64,000 nt of DNA from Typha latifolia (GCA_019914945.1 CM034111.1:3162001-3226000); one strand, 5' to 3'. Shown: positions 11,368 to 26,300, counted from the stretch's first letter. Numbers and translations: made by a program. The notes: generated from the letters alone by a model not told the origin.

Positions 11368-14300
11368 ATGGGGAGCTTCGCGAGGAAGGAGTACCAATTC
11401 CTCTCCGAGCTCGGCCTCCGCCCTCGGAACCCTGGGTGCTTCGTCAATGGCTCGTGGAGGGGAAGCGGCCCCGTCGTCTCCTCCCAAAACCCTGCCAACA
11501 ACCAGGCTTGCTCTCCTCGATCCCTTCCTCTACCTCTCTGATCTTCCGATCTTTGTGATATCTTATGAATTCTCGCATCGTGTTGTTTGCTCCGATCCTA
11601 GTGGTTGTTCTTAGAGCGCGCTTGATCTGAGATAGCGTTTTCGAAGTCATTGATTTTATTTTACTTTTCCCGTTTGTTTGAAACGATCTTGTGATATTTA
11701 TCTCGTCTTGCTGTGATCGGTGATATCTGATGATTCTCGTCTTCAAATGCTTGTTCTGTTAGATTTTCTGGATCTGTTGGATGATTGGAGTTGTTCTTAT
11801 CTTACTGATCGTTCTTAATGTGACCTTGATCTGGAATAGCATACTGAAGGTGAGACTGGGTTCTTGATTAGGTTATTGCGGAGGTGGCGGAAGCGTCAAT
11901 TCAGGACTATGAGGAGGGGATGCAAGCTTGCGTCGAGGCGTCAAAGATTTGGATGCAGGTTAGGGTTTAATTTCTGCTTGTAGTGTTTTTTTCGAAATGA
12001 TTTGCCACCAAACTGCTTACGTTGAAGAACCTATGAGACATATGTTTATTTGAGAATTTAAATGGCGAATTTTGCACTAGAGATTTTGAAACTAACACAA
12101 CACAAACTGAATTGAGTTGCTTTGGACTTTTTTGGGCCATACATATATGTACACTAGTAATAAAATATGCATCGTTAAAATTGTTGAATTTGGGTAATGC
12201 CCTTTGATTGAGGGTTGAGACTAGCTCACTCTTATATTTATAGCTTTGTAGGTTCTTCTATTCTAACATTAGATCTTTATTAATTTTTAATTTCATCCTT
12301 TCCATTAGCATTGAACTGAATCATATATGTTAAAGAGAACTAATCACATAGTGCATGTTGTCTATGATTATGTACCTTTCACCTTTTGTCCACAGGTTCC
12401 AGCACCAAAGAGGGGAGAAATCGTCAGGCAGATAGGAGAAGCACTGAGAGCCAAACTCCAACATCTTGGTAGGCTCGTTTCACTTGAGATGGGAAAGATA
12501 CTTCCTGAGGGGATTGGGGAGGTTCAAGTAAGAATCTTACGATTCATGATTTGTACATTATCAGCATTTGGCATAGTACATAGTACCCATCTCTTTAGGA
12601 TTACTTTATGTGCCTTTTCTTACAGTATAAATTTTCTATCTAGTGGTCCAGTTGAATTAAGTTTGAAATACTGAGAGCTACTACTGTGACAATCTCTAAA
12701 AAAAATTGGCATCTTTATTTGTTAGAGAAGTCATCACAGTTTATTAGTGTAAATATCTCGACATGCATCTAAAGTTTTTCACCATCCAGCTGAATACATG
12801 ATTATAGAATAATGTTCTAAGCAAATATAAAGAACATTAAGAATTAGAGATACAAGAAGAAAATTGATGTTAAGCTAAGAATTATGATTAATTACATGCT
12901 TTTAGTATTGTTCCTGCATCTGATAGTTTTCGTTGACAAGTGTGTTTGCAAATTTCTTATGGATTCGATGATGAGGTTGATGAAAATTTGGGCGAGCAGT
13001 TGTACCAGGTTACTTGGGCTAACAAAAAGAGTAAATAAATAGTAGGCTTGTGAAGTACAAGGCAGTGCCTGCTGAAGAGACAATACTGTGTGCACACATA
13101 GGTTTACCAATTTTAAACTTATAAAGTGGTTGCTGGTTGATAGCTATGTGGAAGCATGCTTTATCATGATGAGGCTGCATAGACTATAGAGAGCGTGTAC
13201 TGTATAACATTGTTTTCTGATAACCTCATATACTGAATGCAGCAGTATTGATTAGAAAATATCATGTTGATTTATTGCTGAATGCAAAGAAAATTTGAGT
13301 AGCCAACACAACTGGGGCACAGTTCTCTGTTATTTACAAGGTTGACCTTTTTTTTTAAATATCTGTTAAACTTATCTTGTGTAGGAAATTATCGACATGT
13401 GCGACTATGCTGTTGGGTTAAGCCGACAGCTAAATGGATCAATCATACCATCTGAACGTGAGATTATACTCCTCATTTTCTCTTTCTTTTTCAACTTTTC
13501 TATAAAGAAAAAATTTCTCCTTGCGCAGAAGAATGTATCAGCAATGATCACATTTTGTTCCGGTATTGATGAAACTAGATCAAACATATTTATAATTTGG
13601 AAAGCTGCAACTATTATTGTCATCGGCTAGTCACCAATCTTAACTTTCTGATCTACATATCTATCATGAGATTTCCAAGTAGGGTGCTATTATTTTGCAC
13701 AAATTTCCTCTTCTTGGGAGCACTAGTCCAAAGGATTCACCATCAATCATTGATGTTCGCTATTTGATCCCTAACAATCTTGTATAATCATTATACCTTC
13801 ACCTCTTCATTCACAACCATGAACAAAAGACAATATAAAAATTTTATACTCATTCTGAAGGCTGAAACTATTTATTTTCCACTCCTAATGAGTCATTTTA
13901 AAGAATCATCGTGAAATAATGAATCTTAAATTTCTATGTGAATATTCAATATTAATGATAGCTATCCCTGAATTTTTTTTTATTATGTTTGCCATCATGT
14001 GATGATGTTATTCAGATGTGGGCATAAAAAAAACTTTTGAAGCAACTTGTTGCCATTTTTTGGTGTTAATATTCTGAATGATGCTATAATCCTTATTCCT
14101 TGGTATTATAGAAGCAAATTTTGAGCTACTGCAGGAACACGTCAAACCAATGATGGGTGTTAGAGCTTCATTAGTAAGGGATTGAAGGGAAAAACTGTAC
14201 TAGTATATAAGGGATGAGAATATTCAACTGTGATGACAATGATGAATTGATGATAGTTATATATAATTTATGTATATACATATTTGGTTGAGATAAGTAC

Positions 14301-16964
14301 TCATAATACTTTCTTTGATTAACATAAAATTTTTACTCCTACTTGTAGCTATATGGTTGTACTAGCAATAATTCAGCCAGAAAAGGTTCTCCCAAACTAT
14401 TTATGAAGTGAAAGTTCATTCTTTGTTGTCCTTTACTGGTTGTGGGATTAACTGAAGAGAATGTGGCACTGTCTATTTGGCAAGTTGCACTGGAATTGAG
14501 TTTATCCATTATCCTCACCTATTCTATTTTTCAAGAATGACATTGAAGCTAACCTGAATGAAAAGCATAAATATGGTATTATGGTTAGCTGAATTTTTTT
14601 TTTTCAATACTTTTACATCCTCCTTGGACATCTCTTTTACATAGTTTTCATTTTCTCTGTCATGTCTGCAGGTCCAAATCATATGATGATGGAGGTGGGA
14701 AACAACTTATCCTATTCTGATTTACATTATTAAATTTTCTGATCATCAGATGGCATCGTCTGACTATATACATCTCAGGTGTGGAATCCTCTTGGAGTTG
14801 TTGGTGTCATTACAGCGTTCAATTTTCCGTGTGCTGTACTTGGTAAGCCTGTTCACCTTGATTATGTATCATGTCCCCAATTAAAAACATTGTATTTATC
14901 ATGTTTCCATTAGTAGAGGTTGCTTTGTCTAACTTTACTGTATAATATCGAGGCATTGAACTGATTAAAAAAAAATTCATGAATAAACCTCCACAAGATT
15001 GCATCTACCCAGTTGTGGTAGATTTCATTTTTTAATACTAAAATTCTAGTTTTTCAATACGACCGGTGCACCCTGGATTCTTGGCATAGCATGAAGAGTT
15101 GATCATTTCAACAATATTTAGAACTGATCTAGCTTTCTGATTAGTTTCTGATATGCTCATCCTTTCCTGTTTACCAGTTAGGAAATTACAGATCTTCCTT
15201 TTTCTAAACCCTTTATATAAACGTAAAAATTTGGTGACAGGAAAATTTTAATGTGTTTCATTCCTTATTGACTTAATCTATATCAAAAGTAGATCAATCA
15301 AGTTTTTGCCATTACTAATGGATCAAATTTTTGTGACTTAAGCGATCCTCATTGTAGGTGATATATTGAAATCAGAACTTTCAGCATGTAGGTGCTTTTG
15401 TAAATTTTAATCACTCTTAATCTCTTCTCTCTTTTTGTTGAGTAGGATGGAATGCCTGCATTGCATTGGCCTGTGGTAATTGTGTTGTTTGGTAAGTATT
15501 TGGAGCTTTAATCATATGTTCTTGAAATTATATTGCTTTCTACCTGGTTCTTTGGGCATAAATGAAGAGTTCCTTTCTACCTGGTTCTTTGGGCATAAAT
15601 GAAGAGTTCCTTTCTACCTAGTTCTTTGGCTATAAGTGAAGAGTAATTTCTTCTGAATTTGAACACATACTATCTCTAGAGGATAACTGTATTTACACTA
15701 GTTCGTTTTCCCCCTTTTCCCCCTTCTCCCCCTTATTGTTGCTCTGTTCAATCATTAGATGGGTCAGACATCAAACTTACTCTACCGTTTCATTTCATTA
15801 TTCAGTAATAACTATTCGTTCTGACATGAATGTTCAAAATAAGTGAGTCTCTAACTAGTTGTTTAATGAATAATTTATTTTCTGGCTGTCAGAACTTATT
15901 TATCCTAATCTAGCCTCAATGGACACATTGTAACTAAAGTTAACCTTAAGTGATATTTAAGTCTTACTTCACTGGCAGAAACTTTATTTTTGTCTAGCTT
16001 CTAACTAAAATCATCCAAGGAAAAATTGAAATGGACAATATACTCTTTTAACCAGGATCAATATCAGAGTGTTTATTAACTAATGTAGAGTTGAATGTTC
16101 TAAGATGTAGTATACCAGGCTATTTGAATAAGACAGTAATAAAACTGATGAACTTAATTTGTTTCACCAAATTTTGGGGGCACTGCTGTTTCTTAAGGTT
16201 TTCTAGAATAGCGTGTCCTGCATCTATCAGCTAAGGTTGCCTCCAAAACTCATCCAGGAAAGGTGCACCTACAACTCCATTAATCACAATTGCGATGACT
16301 GAGCTAATTGCTGGAGTTTTGGAAAAGAACAATCTACCGGGAGCAATTTTCACAGCATTTTGTGGGGGTGCTGAGGTTGGTCAAGCAATGGCTTGTGACA
16401 CACGGATTCCATTAGTCTCATTCACTGGAAGTACCAAGGTAATGCAATGTCTAGCAATTCTCAATTTTCTTTTCTGCAGAAGGATACTTATAATACTTTC
16501 TTTTAAATACCATACTCTAATCAAGTACCTTTATGTACTTTAATGCTTTAATGTTCTTGTGAAGCTTCTTTAAGTACATGCATTTTTGTTAGACTAAAAT
16601 TTCATCATTAACAGATGAATGATGGAGGGCAAAAATGAAAATGTAGTAGATTTTATATAGTTTTAGACTTAAGGTTATTAGTGTTATTTTATTAATTATC
16701 CAAAATACTGTAGCGAAAAGTATCGTAGCAAAAAATACGTCGCACATAGTATTGTGGTACTATAGCGTCATTACTGTAGTAGTGAATAGTGCTGCCGAAT
16801 ATCTTATTATTATTGTTGAATGAATCAAAATACTAAAACAAAGTAGGGATCCTATGATATGAATCATATGATGATGGACCTTCTAATAGAGATGAATAAA
16901 AAGATGAGAAAAGGTAGAAGATGGAGAGAACAAGAGAGAGTAATATTTTAAAGAGAAAGATAAC

Positions 16965-17034
<70 letters not shown>

Positions 17035-19110
17035 CGGGTATAAACTATTATAGTGTTCAGTTTTATACTAATATAGTGTAATTATTACACTTGATGTGAT
17101 GAAAAGTTGAAATGATAATTTGGCAAATGACTAAAGTACTCTATACAATTTTGATAGATGGGAAGGAGAGAAGAGGAAAAGGACAGAGAGAGTGAAAGTA
17201 ATGGAATAATAATTGATTGAAGTGATGTATTCGCAATGGTGAAATAGTAATGAGTAAATATAAAAATATTAAATGGAAAATGAGAGAAGAGAAAAGTAAG
17301 TATTACGATACTAGTATAGACCTAACTCATAAGTTGTTTACTACTTTACTTGTTATACTAATATAAGGGGGCTTATACAGTTATACCAGAATAAACTTAT
17401 TCTTATTTCATAAGAGAACGGAGGCTTAAAATTTATAATTCACAGTCTTGTATCATGAAATTTTTGTCTATTATGATTAGCATGATGTCTTGTTTATGAT
17501 AAGACTATAAGATGGACCTTTTCTACATGGAATGTCTAAATAATCTGATATTCATGAAGTAGCACAAACCTTCCAAAGGGGAATTAGCCAATCCATGGGT
17601 GTACCATGAAGTTATTTTCAAATGCCACCTTTATTAGTAACCTTGATGTTGAAAGATCATTTCATGTCTGGTTCGAAGTTTTAATTTCAGTTTTGGTTGG
17701 TTTCGGTTTTGACCGCTAGAAAAAATGAGGCCGAAATAGAATGATTTTAGCCTATTAAGGTCCAAAATAAGTGTCACAACTAGAAATCTTGATAGTTTCA
17801 GCCCTAACCAATGAGTTTTTGCATTAGTTTTCATCAAGTTTTGGTTGTTACTGTTTCATCTCGGTTGAAACTTCAGACCATTTTTCATCTTCTTGCCTCA
17901 ACTATTGAATAGGTATATAAGTATTATATAATAAATGTTCCCTACTAGTGATCTGATTCATTCTCGAAGCATACTAGATTAGTAGTCCCTGTATTTGACA
18001 CAGGTATCAATGTAATACTTGGGTATGCATCTGCTATTAATCTGGGGGATTCAGATTAATGCAATGTGCCTAGATGAAGATGATCCATTTGAGTTCTTCC
18101 TTCTGATTCAACAAATATTCTTCTTTCCTTATGCATTATGTACCCGTCGTTATTGTGGAATCATTCCTTTTCGTAATATGTGATTCTTCTTATAAACAGG
18201 TTGGTCTCGCAGTTCAACAGAGAGTTACTGACAGATTTGGTAAATGTCTGCTTGAACTCAGCGGGAATAATGCAATAATTGTCATGGATGATGCTGACAT
18301 CCAGCTTGCTGTCCGCTCTGTTCTGTTTGCTGCTGTCGGTACAGCTGGACAACGCTGCACCACATGCCGTAGACTGGTCAGACAATATTATGATTTTGTA
18401 TTTTTTTCATTCAGAATCTGTATTTGTAAACTGTGACTAGATTGAGTCTTTTTTTAATCTGGATACAGCTTCTTCACGAAACTATATATCAAACTGTACT
18501 GGATCAACTAGTCGAAGTCTATAAGCAAGTTAAAATTGGGGATCCATTAGAAAAGGGCACCTTATTGGGCCCATTGCACACTCCATCTTCAAAGGAGAGC
18601 TTTGAGAAAGGCATCAAAATCATTAGATCGCAGGTTAGTCATCTCTCTTTCTACACTGATGGTTCTATCATTCTCTATCTCTAACTGTTATGTTCCTCCC
18701 TTCCTCTACCCAAATGTTGCATATGTGATATAGTTTCTAACATAATAACATTTCGCCACTCTTTATGTATTCTCTATAAAAGCTTACCACTATCAGTTTT
18801 TAGATGATACGGTGGCTCAAAATCACATCTGGCATCATTTTTGAGCCATCTGGCAGAGTATTGTGGAGCCATATGTGGCTGAATTTCACATCTGGTACCA
18901 GAACTTCCTTAAGTATTGTCATTTTTTGCTTCACCAAAGATTATTGGGTAGGTTAAATTTTAAGAGTATTACTCATAGTTCCCAGTTTCGGCCGATCCCC
19001 CGCCGAAACCAGCTAGTTGGCTGGTTTTGGCCCTACTGCAGCAGTTGCTGTTACTGCCTGCTGCAATTGCTGCTAACAGCAGCCAAGGGAAAGAGGAAGA
19101 GAGAGTCAGG

Positions 19111-19143
<33 letters not shown>

Positions 19144-22100
19144 GGGGGGGGGGGAAGATAAAAAGAAAAAGAGAGAGGGAGATAGTGGGATAGCTCAGAT
19201 TATCAGTTAAAGGGATATGAAAGAAGAGAGAGAGGAAGAGAGATTTTTACTTTTTAGGCTTTATATGTGAGTAATTATTATTTCTTATTTTCTTATAATT
19301 TTTTCTAAATGTTTAAAAATTTTTTAACATTTTTAAATAATATTTAGAATTTTATTTAATTAAAATAGTCCGATTCGATACAGGCGGCCGATACGTATCA
19401 TTTTTCCGGACAACCGATCCCGATACTGAATTTTGGAACCTTGGTATTACTTATTAGCTGAATTTCACATATGGTACCAGAACTTCCTTAAGTATTGTCA
19501 TTTTTGCTTCACCAAATACTATTGGGTAGGTTAAATTTTAAGAGTATTACATATTGGTTGTCACATACTCTCACACATGTTCCAGGTGTTTGAAATCATC
19601 ATTTTAGCTTGAACGGCTGTTCCTTTAAGATAACAAGTTAAATATAGGGTTAGAAACATAGTAAGATAAGGCAAAGTTCTTAATGACAAAAATTAAAGAG
19701 CCTGTGGTTCTCATAAATCTAACCAGCCAAATAAATATAGCTCATTATGAATGCCCATATTCATGTAAATAACACACACACACACAATTTCCTAGTACCA
19801 CATTTTATGATCAAGGGTGCAAATTCATCCAAGTTTGTCTCTACCGGATTCATATAGCGTGCACGTTTTATGATCAAGGGTGCACATTTTATGATCAAGG
19901 GTGCACATTTTATGTCCTATAGTGTACTCATGGATTCATGTTACATAGTATGTATCTAGATCATCTTTTCGAAGTTCCTGACACATCAGAAATACAGAGT
20001 TATGTAGTGCTTCTGTGAATTATGAATCTGAGCTTCACTTTCTGTATTACAAAATAGACTCATTCAATTGATGGAAGATGATAGTATGTTGCTTTCCTAA
20101 CTTTCTATTTTTGGTGGTTGGAATACTTCTCCAGTAGTCATGACTAATGCAGTATATAAATGACGTCACAACCAAAGAAGGGTCCACAATTCAAACTATT
20201 AGCTTTATAAAACAAAGACAAAAAGGACATTAGCAGTAGCGAAATAGACCTTCTCTTATAGATATAATGATCTAACTTGTCAGGTCTGTGCTGCCTTTTA
20301 GGGTTGATTTGATCTATAATATCTTCGTGAGAATCAGGACACACTTAGTTCATGCCATTTACTTCTTCCATTTCTTAGCACCTAGGTCTGATGTACAGCT
20401 TGCTTTCCATATTTCTCTTTTAAAATTGTAGAGAACTATGCACCGCCTACTTTTCACTCACTTTCATCTGAGCATGAAATGGAATATCTTGTAATACTTT
20501 ACTTGACTACTAAACCATGATGTTGGACTTTCAAACATACAAATAAGGTTGCTCCTCTGTTAATCTGAAACTATGTACGGTGAACTTCTGAAGGTGTGAA
20601 CTTTCTTATCTTTCTATTTTCTATCAATCCAATAAACATCAGTGTTCAATGTCAAACAATTTCAGTATTCAGTTATATTGTTTTCCTTTCATATTCTGTC
20701 TTTTCACCCTCAGACCTGTGCAGGGAGGAAAGATTCTTACCGGAGGATCTGTCATAGAATCTGAGGGAAATTATGTGCAACCGACTATTGTTGAGATCTC
20801 TTCAAATGCACCAGTTGTTAAAGAAGAGTTGTTTGGTCCTGTCCTCTACGTGATGAAATTTCAGGTAACTAATTTTGTATTCTAACTCTCATTGCTGTCC
20901 TTTCCTTATATTTCTTCAACCTCTTACCACCATCAATGAGCTATTCACATGAAGATAGTTCTGGAGAATAAATCTGAGTTCCCTTTGCTCACTTTCCAGA
21001 CTCTAAAAGAAGCAATTGAGATAAACAACTCTGTGCCTCAAGGGTTAAGCAGTTCTATATTCACTCGCAGACCAGAAGTAATTTTCAAGTGGATTGGGTA
21101 AGTTTTAGTATCAATTGCTGGGCTACTTTTTTGAGGCTGTATTTTTCTAGCTTTAGGATGATGGTCATACGTAGTAACTGCAATCCAACAATATGCATCC
21201 CTTTATAAAGTTTTGCTTCTAGTCATTTGTTATGACAATGGACATTCTTCAGATCTGGGGCTGAACTTAGAAATTTATAATAATTTATGTGCCTATACAC
21301 TAGTGACTGTTTCAGTTTGCTAGTTCGTTCTTAGACGAATTCATGGTTAGTACTAGTACTACTGTGGCATATAAGAAAAGGCAAGAATATTATGAGAAAA
21401 TGGTGTCATCTAATTGTACTTGCAAATCAAATAGATGAAATCTGGTTATTATTAGTTTATCTACAATAATATGCTTAACAACACTATCTACAACTTTTTT
21501 TCAGTCATTCTTCACCAGGCTGATATTTGTCAAGAATTTTAAATAGTCTGTCTTCAAATATGTCTATTTTTCTAGCCCCTCTACCCTTTTTCTCCATTTC
21601 TTCTATACTTGTTTCACATTGGCTAGATATCTCCACCTCACCTTTTCCTGAATGACTAATCTCTTCAGTCAATTTAAAGTCTATATTTTATCAGGCCCAT
21701 GCTCCAAAATGAAACCTGTCTTTTGAGTGATCATTTGACATTCCCTCCCAAGACCCTACTTGTGCCAGAGCCTTGTGCATTGGATAATCATATTCGTAGT
21801 GATTCATAATTGAATTTATTTTGGTGTTTAAATTTCAGAACTTCAGTTTCCATGTGTCAGATGCTTTTAACATTAGAAGTGTCTTACCTGACATTCACAG
21901 TGGTGTTTTAGTTGGCCGTCAGAACTGTTAGCATGACACCAAGTCTGTCGTTTATATCACTACTGCTCACGTGGTATATTGTTACTTAATGTGCCGGTCT
22001 TGCTGACCAGCAGTAAAATCCTTCTTATCTGGTCATATTGTTGATATCCATTTGAAATGTCTTGGCTCATGCGTTCTAGTTACATGAAAGTCCATCACAT

Positions 22101-23331
22101 AGATAGGGAAGGAATATATCTGGTGTTTCAACTCTTCTCACATTGGGGGATAAATGTAGAGTTTTCCTTTACTCTGAATGTCTAAAAAGTAATAACTGTT
22201 GCAGAAATTATGCCTTATCGTACATTTCCTTATTTGATTGGGTCTGTGTGGCACTAAGAACTTTGAGATAAATTTTGGACCGCGTCTTTAATTTGAAAAT
22301 TATACAGGCCACATGGCAGTGACTGTGGCATAGTCAATGTAAATATACCTACCAATGGTGCTGAAATTGGTGGAGCTTTTGGTGGTGAGAAGGCTACTGG
22401 AGGTGGTAGGGAAGCTGGGAGTGACTCCTGGAAGCAGTACATGAGGCGTGCCACATGGTAAGAAAATTTATTAGAAAAAGAAATTGAGTTCCAGATCTTC
22501 ATTTTGGTCTTACATAATATGAGTTTATCTTTTTATTTCAAATTGGATCGATGAACATTCTGCCATCTTGCATTTCACTTAGAATTTTGCTGTATAATTT
22601 AGAATTCGGACTGTTAAAGTGTAACCAATGGAGTTTTATGCTGTGGATAAAAGATATTTTATTTGGTCAATTAGCTTCATTTTGAGAATTAGTATACTAT
22701 AGATCATTTCACCTAGTTGCTTTCTTATATTCTCTTCATTGGCCCGGATATGGTTGTTTCTATCTTCACAAAAATGATGCATAGGTGTGTAATATTTGAA
22801 GGGCTTTGAGTCCCTATGCATCTGCAAGGTAGCTTCACCCTTTCTTGGGTCAACCGAGATCCTGCAAAGTTAGTAGAAGTAAGGAAGTTTGAATATTAAT
22901 CTCCTAGTAGTAATGAAAACCTGCACTATAAAATGGGTAAAAGAAGGCCCCTGAGACAATTTGACATGTAAGCTTGATTGGTCATTCCTTTTAGATACTA
23001 GATATTATTTCTTTCAAAAGTCAAACTGTCTTTGGGAATTGTATACCATAGTTCTTGTAGGTTTTCATAATAGAAGTGACTCATTGTGTTACTGGTGAGC
23101 AATATAGTAGGAACATCATCTATTACCAGAATGGTATTGTTCTATTTCTATTACCTGTAGACAGCCCTGCAATCTTGAAACTTCCAAGAAACAAGAAACA
23201 AAAAGAGGAAGAACAAAAATTATCTTATTTTGCTTGACTTGCATATTGATCGGCTAAACATTGTGCTATTTTGCAGTACAATCAACTATGGAAGTGAATT
23301 ACCTCTGGCACAGGGAATAAATTTTTGTTAA
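11368..23331 (+). CDS. ALDH7B: aldehyde dehydrogenase family 7 (antiquitin)
   Basis: NAD-dependent aldehyde dehydrogenase that oxidises alpha-aminoadipic semialdehyde in lysine breakdown and lipid-peroxidation aldehydes; plant members are turgor and stress responsive. Fourteen exons: 11368-11505, 11872-11958, 12396-12527, 13385-13457, 14672-14694, 14779-14842, 15446-15491, 16258-16438, 18200-18376, 18469-18633, 20724-20864, 21000-21097, 22308-22457, 23277-23331. They total 1530 nt (509 aa), the family's usual length. Landmarks: [18 protein letters not shown] (cofactor site), general base Glu267 in LELSGNN, catalytic Cys301 in [19 protein letters not shown] and the antiquitin-specific end [20 protein letters not shown]. 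Nothing is missing or broken. Intron 1 has a GC donor (CAG|GCTTGC). A likely 3'-UTR intron follows the stop (23345-23503). Introns 8 and 10 carry repeats. Confidence 0.97.
15537..15645. repeat. 37-bp tandem triplication in ALDH7 intron 7
   Basis: Three successive copies of a 37-bp unit containing TTCTACCTGGTTCTTTGGGC. The first two are essentially identical and the third (15611-15645) is diverged and slightly shorter. It is intronic, with no splice signals involved. Confidence 0.85.
16964..17034. repeat. compound (TA)n(GA)n microsatellite in ALDH7 intron 8
   Basis: An uninterrupted TA run passes directly into a GA run of about 48 bp. The surrounding 16.6-17.4 kb part of the intron is purine-rich and unlike the rest of the gene, suggesting old inserted sequence, but I could not find its boundaries. 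Confidence 0.85.
18878..19550 (+). repeat. GA-rich insertion (copy A) flanked by 95-bp direct repeats, ALDH7 intron 10
   Basis: A stretch of about 95 bp at 18878-18972 recurs at 19457-19550 with few differences (both include GGTACCAGAACTTCCTTAAG). Between them lies about 480 bp with CTGCAGCAG, a (GA)n run, a G run of about 14, then TTTTTAGGCTTTATATGTGA and CCGATACGTAT near its right end. The same landmarks occur in the same order in an intron of the lipase gene (44262-44915). The class of element is unknown. Confidence 0.7.
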
Positions 23332-26300
23332 TAAAACGTGACTGGTAAGCATATCTCCTTTTTTATTTCCATATCTCCCTTTTCTATGTTTGTAGAAGAT
23401 GCATTGAAGTAAATTTATTTATCTAGTTCATCTCCTCAAAACATTTGGCTAATAAACTAGAGTCAGATCCAAATATGAACAAGTATCTCCTATTTCTTTT
23501 CAGGCCAATAATCCTTATTTCCAAGTGGAACGTCCATGTCCGACTTTGAACAGGTACAACAACTCATTAGTTCTCTCCTTGTAGTAGGCTTAGCTCCATT
23601 TGAATGGTACCATTGTATTGGTACTACAACTGTTTGATAGGATAAGGGCCATTGCTCGTTGAGCATGTGCATATATTCTCAAGTTGTTTGCCTTTCTATT
23701 ATTAATATTTCGCACTATTCTGATTGCCAACTGCCTAAGTGACACCCATCCTTTCTCGTCTGAGTCACTGTTGCCGTGGGATGACTCGGTCCACTGGGTC
23801 ATCTGAGTTATGTAACACGTTTTTGCGTGCAACTTGGCCATATGATTAGAAAATGGAAAGGGAAAGGAAAAGAATAACGTGCCATTGGATGCCGTTGAGT
23901 GCCTTGTCCTTATAAGGTTTTCGTGACCAGTAGTTGTTTCTTATGGAGTTGTATCACAAGTGTGAGACATCATCCTCCAAAACCTACCATATTTAAATTT
24001 GGTCCGGGTATTCGTTGGCCAGCTAGGCTAACAGAAATGGAGGCAATCCATTCAATTATTGCCCTTATGATTCATGTGATCCATAGGCCAACTAGTTGGA
24101 AGTTTCTTGCATCCTTGAGAAGTCTGTTAACTTAATTGCGATTTTCTCTTGTTTAATTATGTGTTCAACCTAATATTAATGGTACAATTAGGACAAAACA
24201 AAACACGCATTTTAACAAACAACGTTGACGTGACAGAATGGATTAGAAACATCTCCATGCAAGTTTTGAAATTCGTTTTCATGATCTTTCACATCAAGTC
24301 TGGGCTTCGAAAGGATTAGCGTCTCAATTCTTATCAATTAGTTATAAAACCCGGTCGTTCTTTATGAGGCCTAGTCAAGTCTTTCACTGCCACTTCCAAA
24401 TTAATCCGCCTCTTATTGGTCGATGGCTTGATTTCTTTATGATCCAATCCCATCCAGTGGCAACGTACATCTGTTAGAACTTCGTTTATCTGTTGGGCAA
24501 ATGGATTGTGACGAGGGTCTGAAGGGTGTGCATGGCCCACAAAAATGTCATTTCTTGCATATAATTTGATCTTATTAGCACTTCTATCCAAAAAATCAAA
24601 GTGGCCAATAAGTCGTTAGGCTCTTAACAATCCACATTAGCTACGCAAGTTGATATGAGCTTTCGATTGAGGATAAAGGACAATCCCACTACGATGTAGC
24701 ATATCAAGAACAATACACGCGTCCCATATTCTTATTAGAATTTCCCTGGAACTAAACATGCATGGCAGCCCCACTTATAAAGAAATGTGTTTTGTTTATA
24801 TCTTGTGGCTATTAACTATTAAGTCAGTTCTTTAAAAGATATTGAGGAATTTAGATGAAAGAAAAAACATCATATCTATCAAGCTTACTGTTGGATATTT
24901 CCTGCCAGAAAGCTTGCTGAACTTTATGCATTTGCTTTTATTATTATTCACACGCTACTGATATTTATTATTTGATCCCTGCAATTTACTTAAAATGCCT
25001 CGAATCATGCAGAGGTATTAGAAACCAAATGTTTTTTGGGATAAGATAAAAATGAATTAAAAAAATAGGTTTTAGAAACCAAATGAGAGGTATTTTAAGT
25101 TTTTTATTTTAATTTCCAAAACTAAAGAACTATTATTTATTTTGTTAACTACTGTTAGGGTAAAATAAACACAAATGACTTATGAGGCATTAAAAATAAA
25201 ATATAGGAGTCAAATGACAAATATTCTGATATCCATATGGTAGGATAATGATAGTAAAAATAAAATATAGGATGTTTTTCTATACATTTTCGTAAAGTTT
25301 TTAATACGCCTGTAGCTGTCCAATGGTTCCAACTTCCAATAAAACTCAAGAAATTAAACAGCAAGCAACTGCAAAGGAGATAGGAAACCTGAGGCTCTCT
25401 ATGAGACAGCAAAGGATTACCAATACCTAACAAATAATCACGTTGGGATATAACATTTGCAAACAAAAATATCCTTAGTCACATAGAGGTCCCTAATGTC
25501 AGTATCATATTTTGTGATATGGACCATGATTTCCAACTGCAGAGTCTGCAAATCGAGTGTGAATTATATATCAAATTATCTGGCACGATGTCGAGCTGTT
25601 CCTGTCAGCATAGTAATTGGTCGGTGTTATTGAATGTTAGAATATAAGTTATCGTTCTCTAATAGCTTAAATTTTTAGAGCCATCGGTAAGTTAATATAA
25701 TATCAAAACAGAGATTCTAAATATGAATCATACTACACCTATCTAACATGCACAGTGCAATAACGCATGTGCAATTAATAGACACGATAGAATTATAGAA
25801 GTGTTTTATCTTGATTTGGTATAAAGTCGACATCCATGCTTTAAATGACATAAGCCAACATAATGTTTATCTCTTTTATGTAATGATATGTTTTGATTGC
25901 TAGAAAGTATGCTTCAATAAGAATACCCGAATTCAGGAAGTAACTCTATTCTTTTGATGGTTAAACAATTCACTTATTTTATTATTTAACTTTTGTAGCT
26001 AAAGATTAGAAGAAAAAAAAAGTTTAGAAAATGAGTATTTTTTTCTTCTACTTTTTAGCAATTAAACACTAAAAAATCCGACGACCAACTATTTAAATGT
26101 TTAATATTACAGGAGTTAACTCAAAAGTCATATAAAACAGTATGTCCATATCAATTTTCTGCAATTTAGAGAGAGAGAGAGATGCTTGGCAGCTCCTAGT
26201 TTGGCTTCCAAATTATCAATCAGTTGAATTAGGAAATCTTTTGGTGGATTAGGAACTGTGAGGGTTCATATTCTCAAACATCAATTCACCAAATTGAACC

